Numbered from the stretch's first letter, positions 47,785 through 59,903 are shown. The stretch: DNA of 64,000 bases from Leuctra nigra (GCA_934045905.1 OW203768.1:29231060-29295059); one strand, 5' to 3'. Notes: generated by a model not told the origin, from the letters alone. Program-made: numbers and translations.

Positions 47785-47871
47785 CGCGGCGATGTCTCGC
47801 AGATAGCGAGATTCCAGTCAAATATCGCGCGATGTCTCGCAGATAGCGAGATTCCATGCGAATATCGTGCG
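47785..47871. repeat. Short direct duplication, ~40 bp
   Basis: GATGTCTCGCAGATAGCGAG ATTCCA occurs at 47,790 and 47,831 in tandem; the unit holds the palindrome TCTCGCAGATAGCGAGA. Confidence 0.8.
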
Positions 47872-49350
47872 AAATTCATAGGTTTTACTCGGAATTATTT
47901 GCTCTCAGTTTTGAGATAATTGCTGGAAGAAGATGCATGACTAGCGTAATGGAGTACTTTTACCCACTTCTGGTGGTTACACAGTCATGTTTTGTCCGCC
48001 ATTTTGGAATCTATATTCGCAGATTTCCTGTATGCTTCTCTATGTACTTAATGTGAACTAATGTGAAACAAACTAGAAACAAAATAATTACGTATAACGT
48101 AACACATAGGGCGGTGGAATTGGAAGGGCACTGTCAAAGAATAAAACCTCGTACTTGATTTAAATTATTTGCCTAAAACTCTGAATTTATTTCATGGCAA
48201 CAATGAAAGCACTGTTTTCATTGTAATTAGATAAATCATAGATGATTTAGGTATGTATCCCTTCAAAAATTCTAAAAAATTCACTTACAAGGTTTTTTAG
48301 TTTTACTTACGAAATATATTTAAACAAATTTTAAAAAAAATAACAAAAATTATTAAGAATTTTTAGGTTGTGATTTTTTTTACTCATTGAAGAAAAAATA
48401 TGAAATTCCCCAAAAATGCTGAAATGTTCCCCGAAGACCCCCACACCCCCTGATCAAGTCAGACTGCCCATGCCCCCCCCCCCCCCCTGCATAATGCATG
48501 CAGAGTGTAACTGGCCGCTAACCGGTCCGCTGGCCAGCTTGTTATGCCGGCGATCAGTGATTGAGCGATGGCACTTGTCACTTGTCACTTGTCAATCACT
48601 CGGTACCGACCCAGCCAGCGAGACCGGCGCATGAATTACATACAGCTCATTGGGAAGCTGCATCGGGTGAAATGTTTATTACCGCCGCGTGGATATAGCT
48701 CATATTTTATTCCAGAGATGATGGAATTATTGTTTTAATAAAGAAAGTTGGAAGACAGAGGTGTATCGTAAAAAGCAAAGAATTGTGATTGAATGCACAT
48801 TTTATTAAACTTGATCGCAAGATCTAAGCATAAGCTTAATCGTATCAAAAGATTCAAAATACTGTTTGAAATAATGCAATATTTCTCCACCGTAACAATT
48901 TTAATGCGGGCCAGAATTGTTATCATTAATTATTTTGATACCTGTAAATTATTTTCATATAGCTATAGATTTGTTTATTTTACTAAATGTTTATGATGTT
49001 TTCTTAATACAAACGATACACTATCGACTCATATTATTAATTTTAACATTCTTCAAATTTATAAGTAATTGAAATAAAATTATCTGCATTTTGTGTAAAA
49101 GTTGTTGCTTCTACTCAATAGTCAATAATCAATTCAGTCAATTATTCTATGTGTATGTTCAAGGCTATGCTATAAAATTATCAATGAATTTTTAGCAAAA
49201 TATTGCGATTGTGAATCCTAGAAATGCATGAAAATGCACTAGCTCTGGGTTGTACGTGACATTTGTGACATTTAATCGTGTGTTGCATTAAGCATTGTAT
49301 ACTGCTGTGAAGTAAGTTATTTTAATTCAAATATTGAAAACCACAAAAAA
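47872..49350. other. No gene recognised; poly-C tract and CACTTGT triplet
   Basis: C-run at 48,474-48,487 and (ACTTGTC)3 at 48,571-48,592. Otherwise unassigned. Confidence 0.4.
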
Positions 49351-49353
49351 CCA

Positions 49354-49660
49354 TAAAAGGTGGCCCTACTTTTTCTTAACGGCTTGACCGATTGTTTTCA
49401 AAATTTAACAGCATAGAGATAAAGAGTAAATCTGTGTCTCTAGTAATCCAAAAAATAATAAAAACTGTTTTTCTCGTTTTGAGGAAGTGCTAACATGGGC
49501 AATATATTAGTCTTTTTGCCACTTCTGCCCTGAAATAACTAAACAAAAAATAAAACTTTGGAGCCACTAGAGACACAGATCTACTCCCTATCTATAACCT
49601 GTGAAAATTTGAAGACAATCGGTAAAGCCATTTAGAAAAAAGTAGGGGCCGCCTTTTTGT
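49354..49660. mobile_element. Foldback element, ~310 bp
   Basis: AAAAGGTGGCCCTACTTTTTC, CGGCTTGACCGATTGTTTTC and ATCTGTGTCTCTAGT at the left have complements ACTAGAGACACAGAT, GAAGACAATCGGTAAAGCC and AGTAGGGGCCGCCTTTT at the right. The arms are about 100 bp each with visible divergence. Confidence 0.8.
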
Positions 49661-51500
49661 GCTTCATAAAACATGGATTTCATCAAGTACCGTAAGATAC
49701 TTAAAAAGATTAAGATAAAGATAAAGATTAAATATCGAGTACAGTACTAGTGTACTGTATCCCATTTCTTTTCACAACATCAAAAATCGAAAATTTCCGA
49801 TATTTTCAATAAAAAAATTAATTAAGAAAATAATTAATTTTGTTTGTAAAATATAACAAATCAACCGTCCCAATAAAATACACAATGCCAAAAACGTAAC
49901 TACACAACGCAAATTGCTCTAAAATGAATGTTTCCATGGAATCAATGACGAACATGAATAAAGCACTCCGCATTCACCCCAGCTCTTGAAGTGTCTGTTC
50001 TGGTACAGCGCAGCCTCCCATCCCGCGATGTTACGAGGGTACATTGACCAGGTATCCCTCCCCTTCCCAAGCATATAATAGCCACGTAGCTCGTAATTTT
50101 CACCTTCAGCCCATGTTCGAAACTTGTACGACAAAAAAGAATACCGTCTTAGGAAAATTCATAAATGTCACACATAAACTAGACTTGACTGTTGTTCAAG
50201 AGTTTGCACTTTTATTCTTCATTGGGCCCAGAGTCGTTGGATCCAAGAATATGACAATAACCAATGAACATCAAGTTTACGAGTATTTTTGGCAGCTTTC
50301 TCAAGTGTTACTTTGTATTGTTGTAGGATGCTTTGGTGCAGATTTTTTTATTCTTTAGAGATTAATTATTTGTTCATTGATTTGTGACCTAAAAGTGGGA
50401 TGACTGAGAAAATATTAATGTATGATGCTTCACCGGAGACCATTAAAATTATCTTGATCCTTGCTATTGTGAGCTCTCGAAACCAGTACAATTATAATGG
50501 AACTTTTTGACAATTGTTGTGAAGCTTAAAAACCGTTTTTCACTTATTCCAAGCAGATGATTCGAGAAAATCATATTAAAATGCTACGACCTATTTCAAT
50601 GCAATGTAACTTTAGTAAAATCGTCAAGACCAAACGGATAGATTAATTTTGACTATTTCTACAAAATGTTTCTAATACGCAATTAAATTCTAATATTTTG
50701 ATATGAAAATCAGTTGCAATGGTTTGAAGTCTCTCAAAAATAATATTCAGTATTTTCTAAATATCATTAATATATCATTAATACATCTCAAATATATTTT
50801 GTTTTATTGAGATTTTTTGACATTTCTATATGGAATAGTCAATTTCTTAGTACGTGTGTTCATGTTTTGTTTTTCAATTTGGTGCCTGAGGGCGTTCGAT
50901 TGGAGAAATAAATAGTTTGGGATAACCTGAAAACTGATTAATTGAATTATTTTCTAAGTAATCTCACATTTTCCTGACATTTTTCCAATAGGCTATTTGA
51001 AAATTCTAAAACATCGATATTAAGCACATTCAATCGTTTGCATGGGACAGTCGTAATAGAAAAATGTCCAAAATAGTCGCTGAAATCAAGACGTACACTC
51101 AAACCAATAAAAATTGTTACTCGAAAAGAAACTTGTTATCACCATTAACACAGCCTTCATGGGATGATGCCATCAAACCTTTTAATCAGCCAATCCGTTT
51201 ATTTTCGAGTAGCGATTTTTATTGTGAGTGCTGTGCACATATCGCGTTTTGAAACTATTCTCCTCCACTGTTAGACGTCAATATGAGATATCTCTCCTCT
51301 GGCCATGTATCAACAACGTACCAATAAACCACGCCAAGACACCTCCTTTGGTCCTGAATCAGGACTAATCTCAAGATAACCCACACGTCGCCTCCAGACA
51401 GAGTTGCGAATCCTTCAGATGATAATTAACTATCAGAACCCCGCTAATGATCTCGCGAACACGTGGTCGAGTGTGTTAAGAGTTACAGATACGTGTGTGA
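49661..51500. other. No gene supported
   Basis: A 104-codon plus frame at 50,044-50,358 has a hydrophobic end but no family match, leader or splice context, so I do not call it. Confidence 0.35.
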
Positions 51501-51529
51501 AAACACTTTCATATGTATATTTTGACAAA

Positions 51530-51900
51530 TATTTCGAAACAAGCATAAAATTTCAATAAAACGTCAAAGTTCATTACAGATATGTCCAAAATCGTCAATA
51601 AACACTTAGAATATTGGTCATATGACCATGATTGATGATGAACGGTCAAACGATTCCAGTTTTAATTTTCACACAGAGTTTTTTTCGACTGCCTTTTTAG
51701 TAAGCGAAGTAAAAACTAAGTGACGTTGTCGATTAAACAAATGGACCGATTATGCTAGAAATCGGATAGTAATGTATCTTTTTTGAAAACATTAGCCTGA
51801 TCCATGACTTCGTTTGACATTTAATGCGAAAGGAACAGACAGACAAAAAAACAGATATTCGAGACATAAGTTTCATGTGTAGACGCTCGCTCCGTTTGCT
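51530..51900. repeat. Dispersed repeat E relatives
   Basis: ACAAGCATAAAATTTCAATA and the end GACGCTCGCTCCG resemble 31,795 and 24,178. Eroded. Confidence 0.35.
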
Positions 51901-51990
51901 TTATTAATTAATTATTGTTTCAATCAATATAAATTTAACAAATGAATATATTCTTGATGTCGTGGACGTTTTCGGAACCATCTTGTAATG

Positions 51991-52192
51991 ACATGGCAGT
52001 GGTGACGGTTTGTTCATACAAACCAACGGGAAACCAGACCAACCCGAAAACGAATAAGAGACCGCGCTGCCAGCAACATCGTCGCAGTCAACCGCCAGAA
52101 GATGAAGGAAGTACATCCTTCGAAACGTCGCGAACGGCCCTTATCAGGGCCACCAGCACCTCCAACGGAACAAACCGTCACCACTGCCATGT
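51991..52192. repeat. Short inverted repeat enclosing a GC-richer block
   Basis: ACATGGCAGTGGTGACGGTT TGTTC at 51,991 is exactly repeated in reverse complement at 52,168-52,192. The 150 bp between are less AT-rich and have frames on both strands. A MITE with 25-bp TIRs is likely. Confidence 0.6.
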
Positions 52193-53235
52193 GAATATAT
52201 TCTTCTTAATAAATTCTACCTGAAAATCTCCTTATACATCAGCCACCCTCTCAGTTTCAAGTATCAGTAACTGGTACTTAACTATGATTAAGCTCGTTAC
52301 TTGACTAATTACCTGGCATTAGCATACGACGTTATGCTAACAAGCTCTTGCCCCTCTGCTGTTTGTCGAGGCACAAGTCAATGTAAACTAGGTGCACGTA
52401 GCGTCTCGGTGTTTAGGTTTCCCAAGGTCAGAGGTCAGAGGTGTCGGGCTGGTCATTATGCGGGGATAATTAACATAGTTAAATACTCTGTCTTGGAGTT
52501 AATTGCGAGTACAATGTGGAGGTGTGCCGAGGCGAGGAAAAAAGAGAGAGAAATCATTTGGAGAAGTGATGAATGTGTTGATTTAGATTATGAGTTGGTG
52601 AAGATGGTTTAAAGGATGTGGATATTTAGACCATCGCACGTATAAATGATTCGTAATAAAAGGGAGCAGATAACAAGTCGACGAAGATTGTTATTCATTT
52701 TGTTTTGAAGAGACGTGTTAACTGACAGAATTTTAGGTACACATTTAAAACATTCAAAAAATTTAATACAAAATTACTTAAAATAAATAATACATAATTT
52801 TAACGAATAGGTATGTTGTTTTTGGACTCTCATATTTTTTTATTTTAAAAGAGTGTGAATTCTAATTTCTAACACTTTAAAATAAATATAAAATTATAAG
52901 AATTCATGCAATCTGCACTACAATGAGAAGTACTAATAATCCACACTAAAGACTCAAATTCTTGGGAAATTGTCAAAAGACCGCGTTACTTTCTTTCAAT
53001 AATTTAATCTTATTTGAATAATTTGGGTAATTTAATTTATTCATTTGTAATTGAAATTATTTTTATTGATTATCTATGATTTACTAATCAAATTATTATA
53101 AGATTTCTATACAAGGTCCACAATAGAACATGTTCCTTCAATGAAACACATTCTGCAATTCGGACACTTCAGTATTAAGACCCATATTCATTCCCTAGCA
53201 AGTATCGAGTTAGTCTGTTTTACACCGCCGTTAAA
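52193..53235. other. No gene recognised
   Basis: AT-rich after about 52,650; nothing supportable. Confidence 0.4.
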
Positions 53236-53242
53236 TGACGGG

Positions 53243-54928
53243 AGTCGAGTCTTGAAAGTCGTTCCCGCTGAGGAAATCGCTTTCCACTTTCCTCTGATCT
53301 GTCGGACGTACGCGCAGCAACAAGTCTAATGGCGGCGGTGAATAGCTCAGCATTAGCCGCGTGGAATCAATGAGAGCCACGGCTCAGATGGCCAGTGTCG
53401 GGTCTTGAAAGTCGTTCCCGCTGAGGAAATCGCTTTCCACTTTCCTCTGATCTGTCGGACGTACGCGCAGCAACAAGTCTAATGGCGGCGGTGAATAGCT
53501 CAGCATTAGCCGCGTGGAATCAATGAGAGCCACGGCTCAGATGGCCAGTGTCGAGTCTTGAAAGTCGTTCCCGCTGAGGAAATCGCTTTCCACTTTCCTC
53601 TGATCTGTCGGACGTACGCGCAGCAACAAGTCTAATGGCGGCGGTGAATAGCTCAGCATTAGCCGCGTGGAATCAATGAGAGCCACGGCTCAGATGGCCA
53701 GTGTCGAGTCTTGAAAGTCGTTCCCGCTGAGGAAATCGCTTTCCACTTTCCTCTGATCTGTCGGACGTACGCGCAGCAACAAGTCTAATGGCGGCGGTGA
53801 ATAGCTCAGCATTAGCCGCGTGGAATCAATGAGAGCCACGGCTCAGATGGCCAGTGTCGAGTCTTGAAAGTCGTTCCCGCTGAGGAAATCGCTTTCCACT
53901 TTCCTCTGATCTGTCGGACGTACGCGCAGCAACAAGTCTAATGGCGGCGGTGAATAGCTCAGCATTAGCCGCGTGGAATCAATGAGAGCCACGGCTCAGA
54001 TGGCCAGTGTCGAGTCTTGAAAGTCGTTCCCGCTGAGGAAATCGCTTTCCACTTTCCTCTGATCTGTCGGACGTACGAGCAGCAACAAGTCTAATGGCGG
54101 CGGTGAATAGCTCAGCATTAGCCGCGTGGAATCAATGAGAGCCACGGCTCAGATGGCCAGTGTCGAGTCTTGAAAGTCGTTCCCGCTGAGGAAATCGCTT
54201 TCCACTTTCCTCTGATCTGTCGGACGTACGCGCAGCAACAAGTCTAATGGCGCCGGTGAATAGCTCAGCATTAGCCGCGTGGAATCAATGAGAACCACGG
54301 CTCAGATGGCCAGTGTCGGGTCTTGAAAGTCGTTCCCGCTGAGGAAATCGCTTTCCACTTTCCTCTGATCTGTCGGACGTACGCGCAGCAACAAGTCTAA
54401 TGGCGGTGGTGAATAGCTCAGCATTAGCCGCGTGGAATCAATGAGAGCCACGGCTCAGATGGCCAGTGTCGAGTCTTGAAAGTCGTTCCCGCTGAGGAAA
54501 TCGCTTTCCACTTTCCTCTGATCTGTCGGACGTACGAGCAGCAACAAGTCTAATGGCGGCGGTGAATAGCTCAGCATTAGCCGCGTGGAATCAATGAGAG
54601 CCACGGCTCAGATGGCCAGTGTCGAGTCTTGAAAGTCGTTCCCGCTGAGGAAATCGCTTTCCACTTTCCTCTGATCTGTCGGACGTACGCGCAGCAACAA
54701 GTCTAATGGCGCCGGTGAATAGCTCAGCATTAGCCGCGTGGAATCAATGAGAACCACGGCTCAGATGGCCAGTGTCGGGTCTTGAAAGTCGTTCCCGCTG
54801 AGGAAATCGCTTTCCACTTTCCTCTGATCTGTCGGACGTACGCGCAGCAACAAGTCTAATGGCGGTGGTGAATAGCTCAGCATTAGCCGCGTGGAATCAA
54901 TGAGAGCCACGGCTCAGATGGCCACTGA
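53243..54928. repeat. 153-bp tandem array, 11 copies
   Basis: Units start GTCGAGTCTTGAAAGTCG and contain CGCTGAGGAAATCGCTTTCC, GATCTGTCGGACGTACGCGC, GGTGAATAGCTCAGCATTAG and GCCACGGCTCAGATGGCC. Copies are almost identical. Variants: GTACGAGC in units 6 and 9; GGCGCCGG plus GAGAACC in units 7 and 10; a GTCGGG start plus GGCGGTGG in units 8 and 11. So units 6-8 and 9-11 are a duplicated block of 459 bp. Less AT-rich than its surroundings. Confidence 0.95.
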
Positions 54929-55219
54929 CGGGTCTCGAACGACGACCTCCAGCCACCCACACCCACACGTGTCAGTCGAAATACTTAGAAGAACGAGAGA
55001 ACAACACTTTATAAAACTACTTTTATATATAATTTAGCGGATCGCCAGCTTTTTTCAACTTTCAAAATAGTATTTATTTATTATTACATGGATGATGCAT
55101 GGATGTATACATTCTGAATTCATTTCATCAGAATAATTAAAAAAATTACAGAAATTATTAAAAATTATTAATAATATTACAAATAAAATATGTCAATTTA
55201 AATTTTCAGAGCAACTTGA
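54929..55219. other. No gene recognised
   Basis: CTGACGGGTCTCGAACGACG directly follows the array and resembles the unit start; the rest is AT-rich. Confidence 0.4.
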
Positions 55220-55364
55220 TCAATATTCTTATTAGAGAAAGACTGTGAAATTGTGAAGTGGGAGTTTTTGCACAGTGGGTACTTGTAGAAGAGTATGAAA
55301 TTGTACTCTAAACGTTGCCAATAAACGTTATGTCTAAACAGTCTTTCTCTAAAAAGAATATTGG
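55220..55364. mobile_element. Short TIR element, ~145 bp
   Basis: CAATATTCTTATTAGAGAAA GACTG at the left, CAGTCTTTCTCTAAAAAGAA TATTG at the right. Confidence 0.75.
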
Positions 55365-55599
55365 TGTACAAATTAAATATATTTACAGCAAGTGGTGGGG
55401 GGAACCACTAAATTACTTGTACAAATACTAGTACTTTTCAATTTCATTGCTCAATATATCAGTCGAACCGATATCTACAGGGGTGATATACCTATTATGT
55501 AACTTTAAAATGTCCTATTCTGCTGGAATATGGATTAAGATGGCACCGAATCGGATTCCAGCCTACCTAATCGGGAATTTTAAAAATATAGAACACGCC

Positions 55600-55734
55600 C
55601 CCAGGGGGCCTATTCTAGAACGTTTTCCCAATTCCATTCTGATGGAATCCGGTCACGGCCATAAGGATTAACATGGCATGAAATCGAATTCCATCAGAAT
55701 TGGGAATTTAAAAGTTCTAGAATAGGGTCCCAGG
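55600..55734. mobile_element. Hairpin element, stem type 1, inverted
   Basis: GGGGGCCTATTCTAGAACG to TTCTAGAATAGGGTCCC; loop in reverse complement holds CCATGTTAATCCTTATGGCC. Confidence 0.85.
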
Positions 55735-55872
55735 GGCCCTATTCTAGAAATTTTTAATTCCCAATTCCACTATAGAATTCGATTCCATACAATGTTAATC
55801 ATTATGGCCGTGAATCGTGATCGAATTCCATCAGAAAGGAATTGGGAAAACGTTCTAGAATAGACCTCCAGG
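55733..55872. mobile_element. Hairpin element, stem type 1, opposite orientation
   Basis: GGGGCCCTATTCTAGAAA to CGTTCTAGAATAGACCTCC; loop ACAATGTTAATCATTATGGCC. It abuts the previous copy back to back. Confidence 0.85.
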
Positions 55873-56263
55873 TCGTCTAATGAAGCTGGAATATTGCGCA
55901 AATACAAACACCAATTCCAAATTCGCATGCCTAATTCCATTTAGTGATAACCCGCTCAATAATAATGGAATATTACATGGTTTCGCGTTGTTCCAGTTTG
56001 TATATAGAGGTTTCACCTAAATTTTTAGCAATTATCAATCAAACAAATTATCGTAAGTGCCAATAATTCTCCGTAACGTCCCATTATTGGTTAAAACATA
56101 AAATGGCAAAGCTCAATGCATCAAATTGGAAGGTGTATGAGTATAATACCTATACAAAATATCGCTACAAATGGGTCAATAGTTTGTAAACTCGTTGACA
56201 TCTTATTTCAAAGACATTATCTTCTCCTCAACATTCCATCCCGTTTCGATTCTCAACAAACAC

Positions 56264-56294
56264 ATGCTCGCTCATCAACGCGTCACAACGCGCC
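56264..56294. repeat. Dispersed motif F
   Basis: ATGCTCGCTCATCAACGCGT then CACAACGCGCC. Confidence 0.55.
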
Positions 56295-56321
56295 ACTCCA
56301 AAAATCCATAACCCCCTGATG

Positions 56322-56347
56322 ACCCCCCCCCCCCCCCCCCCCCCCCC
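56322..56347. repeat. Poly-C tract, ~26 bp
   Basis: An uninterrupted C-homopolymer; the longest in the window. Its true length is likely uncertain in the assembly. Confidence 0.8.
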
Positions 56348-56900
56348 ACTGACCAGTGTTCCCCGCCATTGTGTATTCTCCACGGCGCTAATGAACAACC
56401 CCTTCCCATCTCCCCATCCGCAGAGCGCGCATGCCAGCCTTAATTCCCATCTCAGTCGCTCCCTTCCCAGCCCTGGCCATTCGTTGATTACAACCCAACC
56501 CTTCCCTCCCGCAGGATGCCGACTAACTAAGGGCGGGGCATAAAGGGTGAGCGAACAATTAGGGAAGGGTTGAGATATGCGCATGTGCACTCGTCTCTCT
56601 CGCTCTCTCGCTCACTCTCTCTCTCTCGGGATATGAGAGATGAAGACGGTCAATGAAGGAAGGCAAAGAATTCTTCAATTAGAATACACGGATGTTTCGT
56701 ATTGATTCCGAATGCTCCGGGTTTACATTTTGGTTTCGTTCCGTTAGGACGTCTTTCTTTACTTTTAGATGTCTCTGACGAATGAATTATGGAATTATGC
56801 AAATCGCGTCATATGTCGGAAGAAATGTGACATAATTTGAGACTTCTTCAAATACTTACCATCGGAATCAGATCATTTGAATTAGATCAGGGACTCGAAC
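56348..56900. other. No gene recognised; CT microsatellite
   Basis: CTCTCTCGCTCTC-type repeats at 56,591-56,628. Nothing else. Confidence 0.4.
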
Positions 56901-56905
56901 CTTTA

Positions 56906-57055
56906 TGAATAAAGGTTCGGGTTCCGGTTCCGGTTCCACAATTTTATTTTATAAAGGTTCGGGTTCCGGTTCCGGTTCTGAAACAAATATTCTTAAAGGT
57001 TCGGTTCTGGTTCCGGTTCCTGCATAAAGGTTCCGGGTTCCGGTTCCGTTTCTAA
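56906..57055. repeat. GGTTCC-type dispersed simple repeat, left block
   Basis: AAAGGTTCGGGTTCCGGTTC recurs four to five times, each copy separated by AT-rich spacers of 15-30 bp. Confidence 0.85.
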
Positions 57056-57212
57056 AATTTAAATCAAACTATATTATAAAGCTTCAGTATTACCAATGTC
57101 AAATTTAATAGAATTAATGGATTTGGATTTTCCTATGAATGCAAGCACAGGTGTAGGCAGTGTCTGTATAAAATTCACAGGATGGTGCGCAGAGTAAATA
57201 TCAGAGGAAGGA

Positions 57213-57443
57213 GATTTTTTTTTGGTCTGGGGCTTAATCGCACTGTTCTGCAGCGAGGCTAATGGCGACGGATGAATGATTATGATGATGATTGGGAGAT
57301 GATGGTGAAGAGTGGGTAAGGATGGAAGGTGGGAAGGAGGCGGTCGTGGCCTTTTAGTAGGGTACCTTCCCAGCATTTGCCTGTCGACTGAGGGAAAACC
57401 ACGAAAAAACCCCAGTCAGGAAGGACAGCCGCGGGAATCGAAC
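57213..57443 (-). mobile_element. SINE-1, head truncated
   Basis: T-run, GGTCTGGGGCTTAATCGCAC, full body, then CCGCGGGAATCGAAC, where it stops inside the B box. Confidence 0.85.
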
Positions 57444-57719
57444 ATTTTCTCCATAAGACAACGTAAACATTCATTTTTCCTGAGCTATCATATTCAAATT
57501 GTCGGCAATGCAGTTCTCATCGCAGTAGTCAGATTAAAAAATTTAAAACTCGAGCAGCGTTTGCATAATGAGGAATTATTATTTCTTATCAAGAATTAAA
57601 AATTTCTACAAAAAATACATTTTGGATTTTTTTTCAAAAAATAAACTTTATACAACTTTGTGAATAATATTATATCCAAGTGATATACATGATTTTTCAT
57701 TAAAAGAAGGAACCTTAAA

Positions 57720-57880
57720 GAACCTTTAAGAACCTTTAAGAACCTAATTGATTATAAAGGTTCGGGTTCCGGTTCCGGTTCCTTGGGGAAAAAAATTATA
57801 AATGTTCCGGTTCCGGTTCTGGTTCCGAAATTATAAAGGTTCATACCGGTTCTAGGTTCCGGTTCGGGTCCCTGAATTAG
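57720..57880. repeat. GGTTCC-type dispersed simple repeat, right block
   Basis: AACCTTTAAG three times, then AAAGGTTCGGGTTCCGGTTC-type copies as in the left block. Confidence 0.85.
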
Positions 57881-58063
57881 ATTAACCCTTCTTTAAGCTC
57901 AAGGAATCTTCACAAAACCTTGTTTTAAAGAGCAACTTACTCAAATATCTATACGTACTCCAAAATGTATTAATTATTTTTACATCAACAATCTTGAATT
58001 AGTGTTGTTCACCCTAATTAATAATTTAACTCGAATTTTACACTTCGGTATTTAATAATTCCA

Positions 58064-58204
58064 TTAGGGTCAGCTTTTCATTGTCCTGTTAAATTTAAAA
58101 CAGTTGATTAGAACTGTTGCCGTGGCAACAACCAATGGCATTCCTTGAATGAACGTTTAAACATAACTACTACCTAGTAACAGAGTATTAAAAAACCGGC
58201 CCTC
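58064..58204. mobile_element. MITE-4 copy
   Basis: TAGGGTCAGCTTTTC and AAAAACCGGCCCT ends; core ACAGTTGATTAGAACTG and GGCAACAACCAATGGCATTC. Confidence 0.75.
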
Positions 58205-59685
58205 TCACTATTTTAAGGGTTTTAGATCTTAGATCCCTAGGCTACACCGATGTCCATATTCATGGACGACAATGATGATTTCGAGCGTTTCAGATGAACG
58301 TTTCTAGACAACTGTTTGTTATGGCCGCTATAAAAGTTCGATCAGTGAGTTCGGTCGTCATGTCATGTGCAGGTCAGTTTCATACCCAAAACAACTCTTC
58401 TCGGACAATCCAATTCAACTTCGGCGTTTCATACGATTTTCAGGGCAACTCTTCATTCGCCCCCAAAAATGAGTGGACTAACTTGACAAAATAGTGGTCA
58501 AATAGTTTCAAGAACAACGTAACAAGAACAAGTGGAAAATAATGACCATAGAAGCCGTGCATTTCTGTAGAATATGTAAAGACAAAAGTAAAAAATTAAT
58601 TTATATCTGGATTATTGTTATTATGTACTGAATCATCTAAAAGGGGAACAACAACACTCTTACTTGAAAATCTCACATTGTTGTGAAATATCTTAATTAT
58701 GGAGCTATGGCAAACCCTAACCACATTCCAAGTTTGGCAACAATAAGGCATTGCTACTAAGAGGGCCGTGAAAACAGTGAAATAAAAGGATACACGAATA
58801 TTTTGACACACAATTTTTGTGTACCTAACTTTGTTTGCCAAATGAAATAACATTTATACCAATATAGATTACCAACTATAGACTCCCATATATTTTCTTG
58901 TTCAAAATGCATAATCAAAGTAAAATCTAGAACTCATGTCACATTTAAATATTCTAAATACACGTCACTAATCCCAATTAATCGACGACACTTTATGTAA
59001 CTCGTTCTTGTTTTCAATTTCTTTCACCCATGAAAATCAGGTGTTCGATCGTGGATTGGTCACCGAGCAATTAAAAACCAAAGAATATCTCCTGAAGATT
59101 TTACGACCTCGGCAATATATGCCACACAAACCAAGCCAAGACGCTTGCATACACTTAACAACCATCCAACATAGGTATGCCCAGTTGGTGGTGGTGCACG
59201 ATTAATTATAACCACCAGCTCTATTCTTATGGTTTAACTACTTATGCATACCAAGAGGGACACACGAAAACCCAGAGATTTAATTAAAGAATTGTATTAC
59301 CTTTCTATAAGGCTTGACCGTATTTTATGTGTTCGTCTATAAATTAACGTGATGGAGGATTTTAAGTGTGCTTTTGGAGCTGAAAGAGATGTGTGTTTGT
59401 AGTCACTTTGTATTTAGCATGTTGGGTTGGGCTTGAAATAAAATATCAAATATATTATTATGTCGATCTTTTAAAAACTTCCAAGAAAACTCGGTCAGTG
59501 CTGCTTCGCTTTTCCAATTCCAGTATGAACAGTATAATTTGTTTTTGAAATATAAGATTTAAGTAAGAAATTAAAAAAATATATATACATAAGAGTCCAG
59601 ACCTGTCTTATTTCAATTTAGGGTTCAAAATTATTATAGTTGTTAGATACACTATTTGTGATTGAGCTTTAAACACATACATTTC
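58205..59685. other. No gene recognised
   Basis: Short frames only; none has leader, motif or splice support. Confidence 0.4.
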
Positions 59686-59687
59686 TG

Positions 59688-59903
59688 CACCTCAGAGGTA
59701 AAAACAGGAAGATTTTCTCGATTTTGCGTTGCAAACATTTGGAATGATATCATCAAGCTCTATGGCTGATGTCAACAATACAGTTTTATTGAAGTATTCT
59801 CTTACACTTCCACTCATTGTCACCATTACAAATAAGATTGCACGAAGGAATTACTGGTTTTTGGGATCACCTCAAGAATGACACTTGACTACTCTCTGAG
59901 GTA
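59688..59903. mobile_element. MITE-1 copy
   Basis: CACCTCAGAGGTAAAAACAGG at the left, CTACTCTCTGAGGTA at the right; interior AAGTATTCTCTTACACTTCC and TACTGGTTTTTGGGATCACC. Confidence 0.8.

Noticed and set aside
50044..50358. 104-codon plus frame ending in a hydrophobic segment
   Set aside because: No family resemblance, poor start context and no paralog in the window; length is within chance for AT-rich DNA.
56228..56590. 120-codon minus frame
   Set aside because: It crosses the poly-C tract, giving a poly-Gly run; composition-driven.
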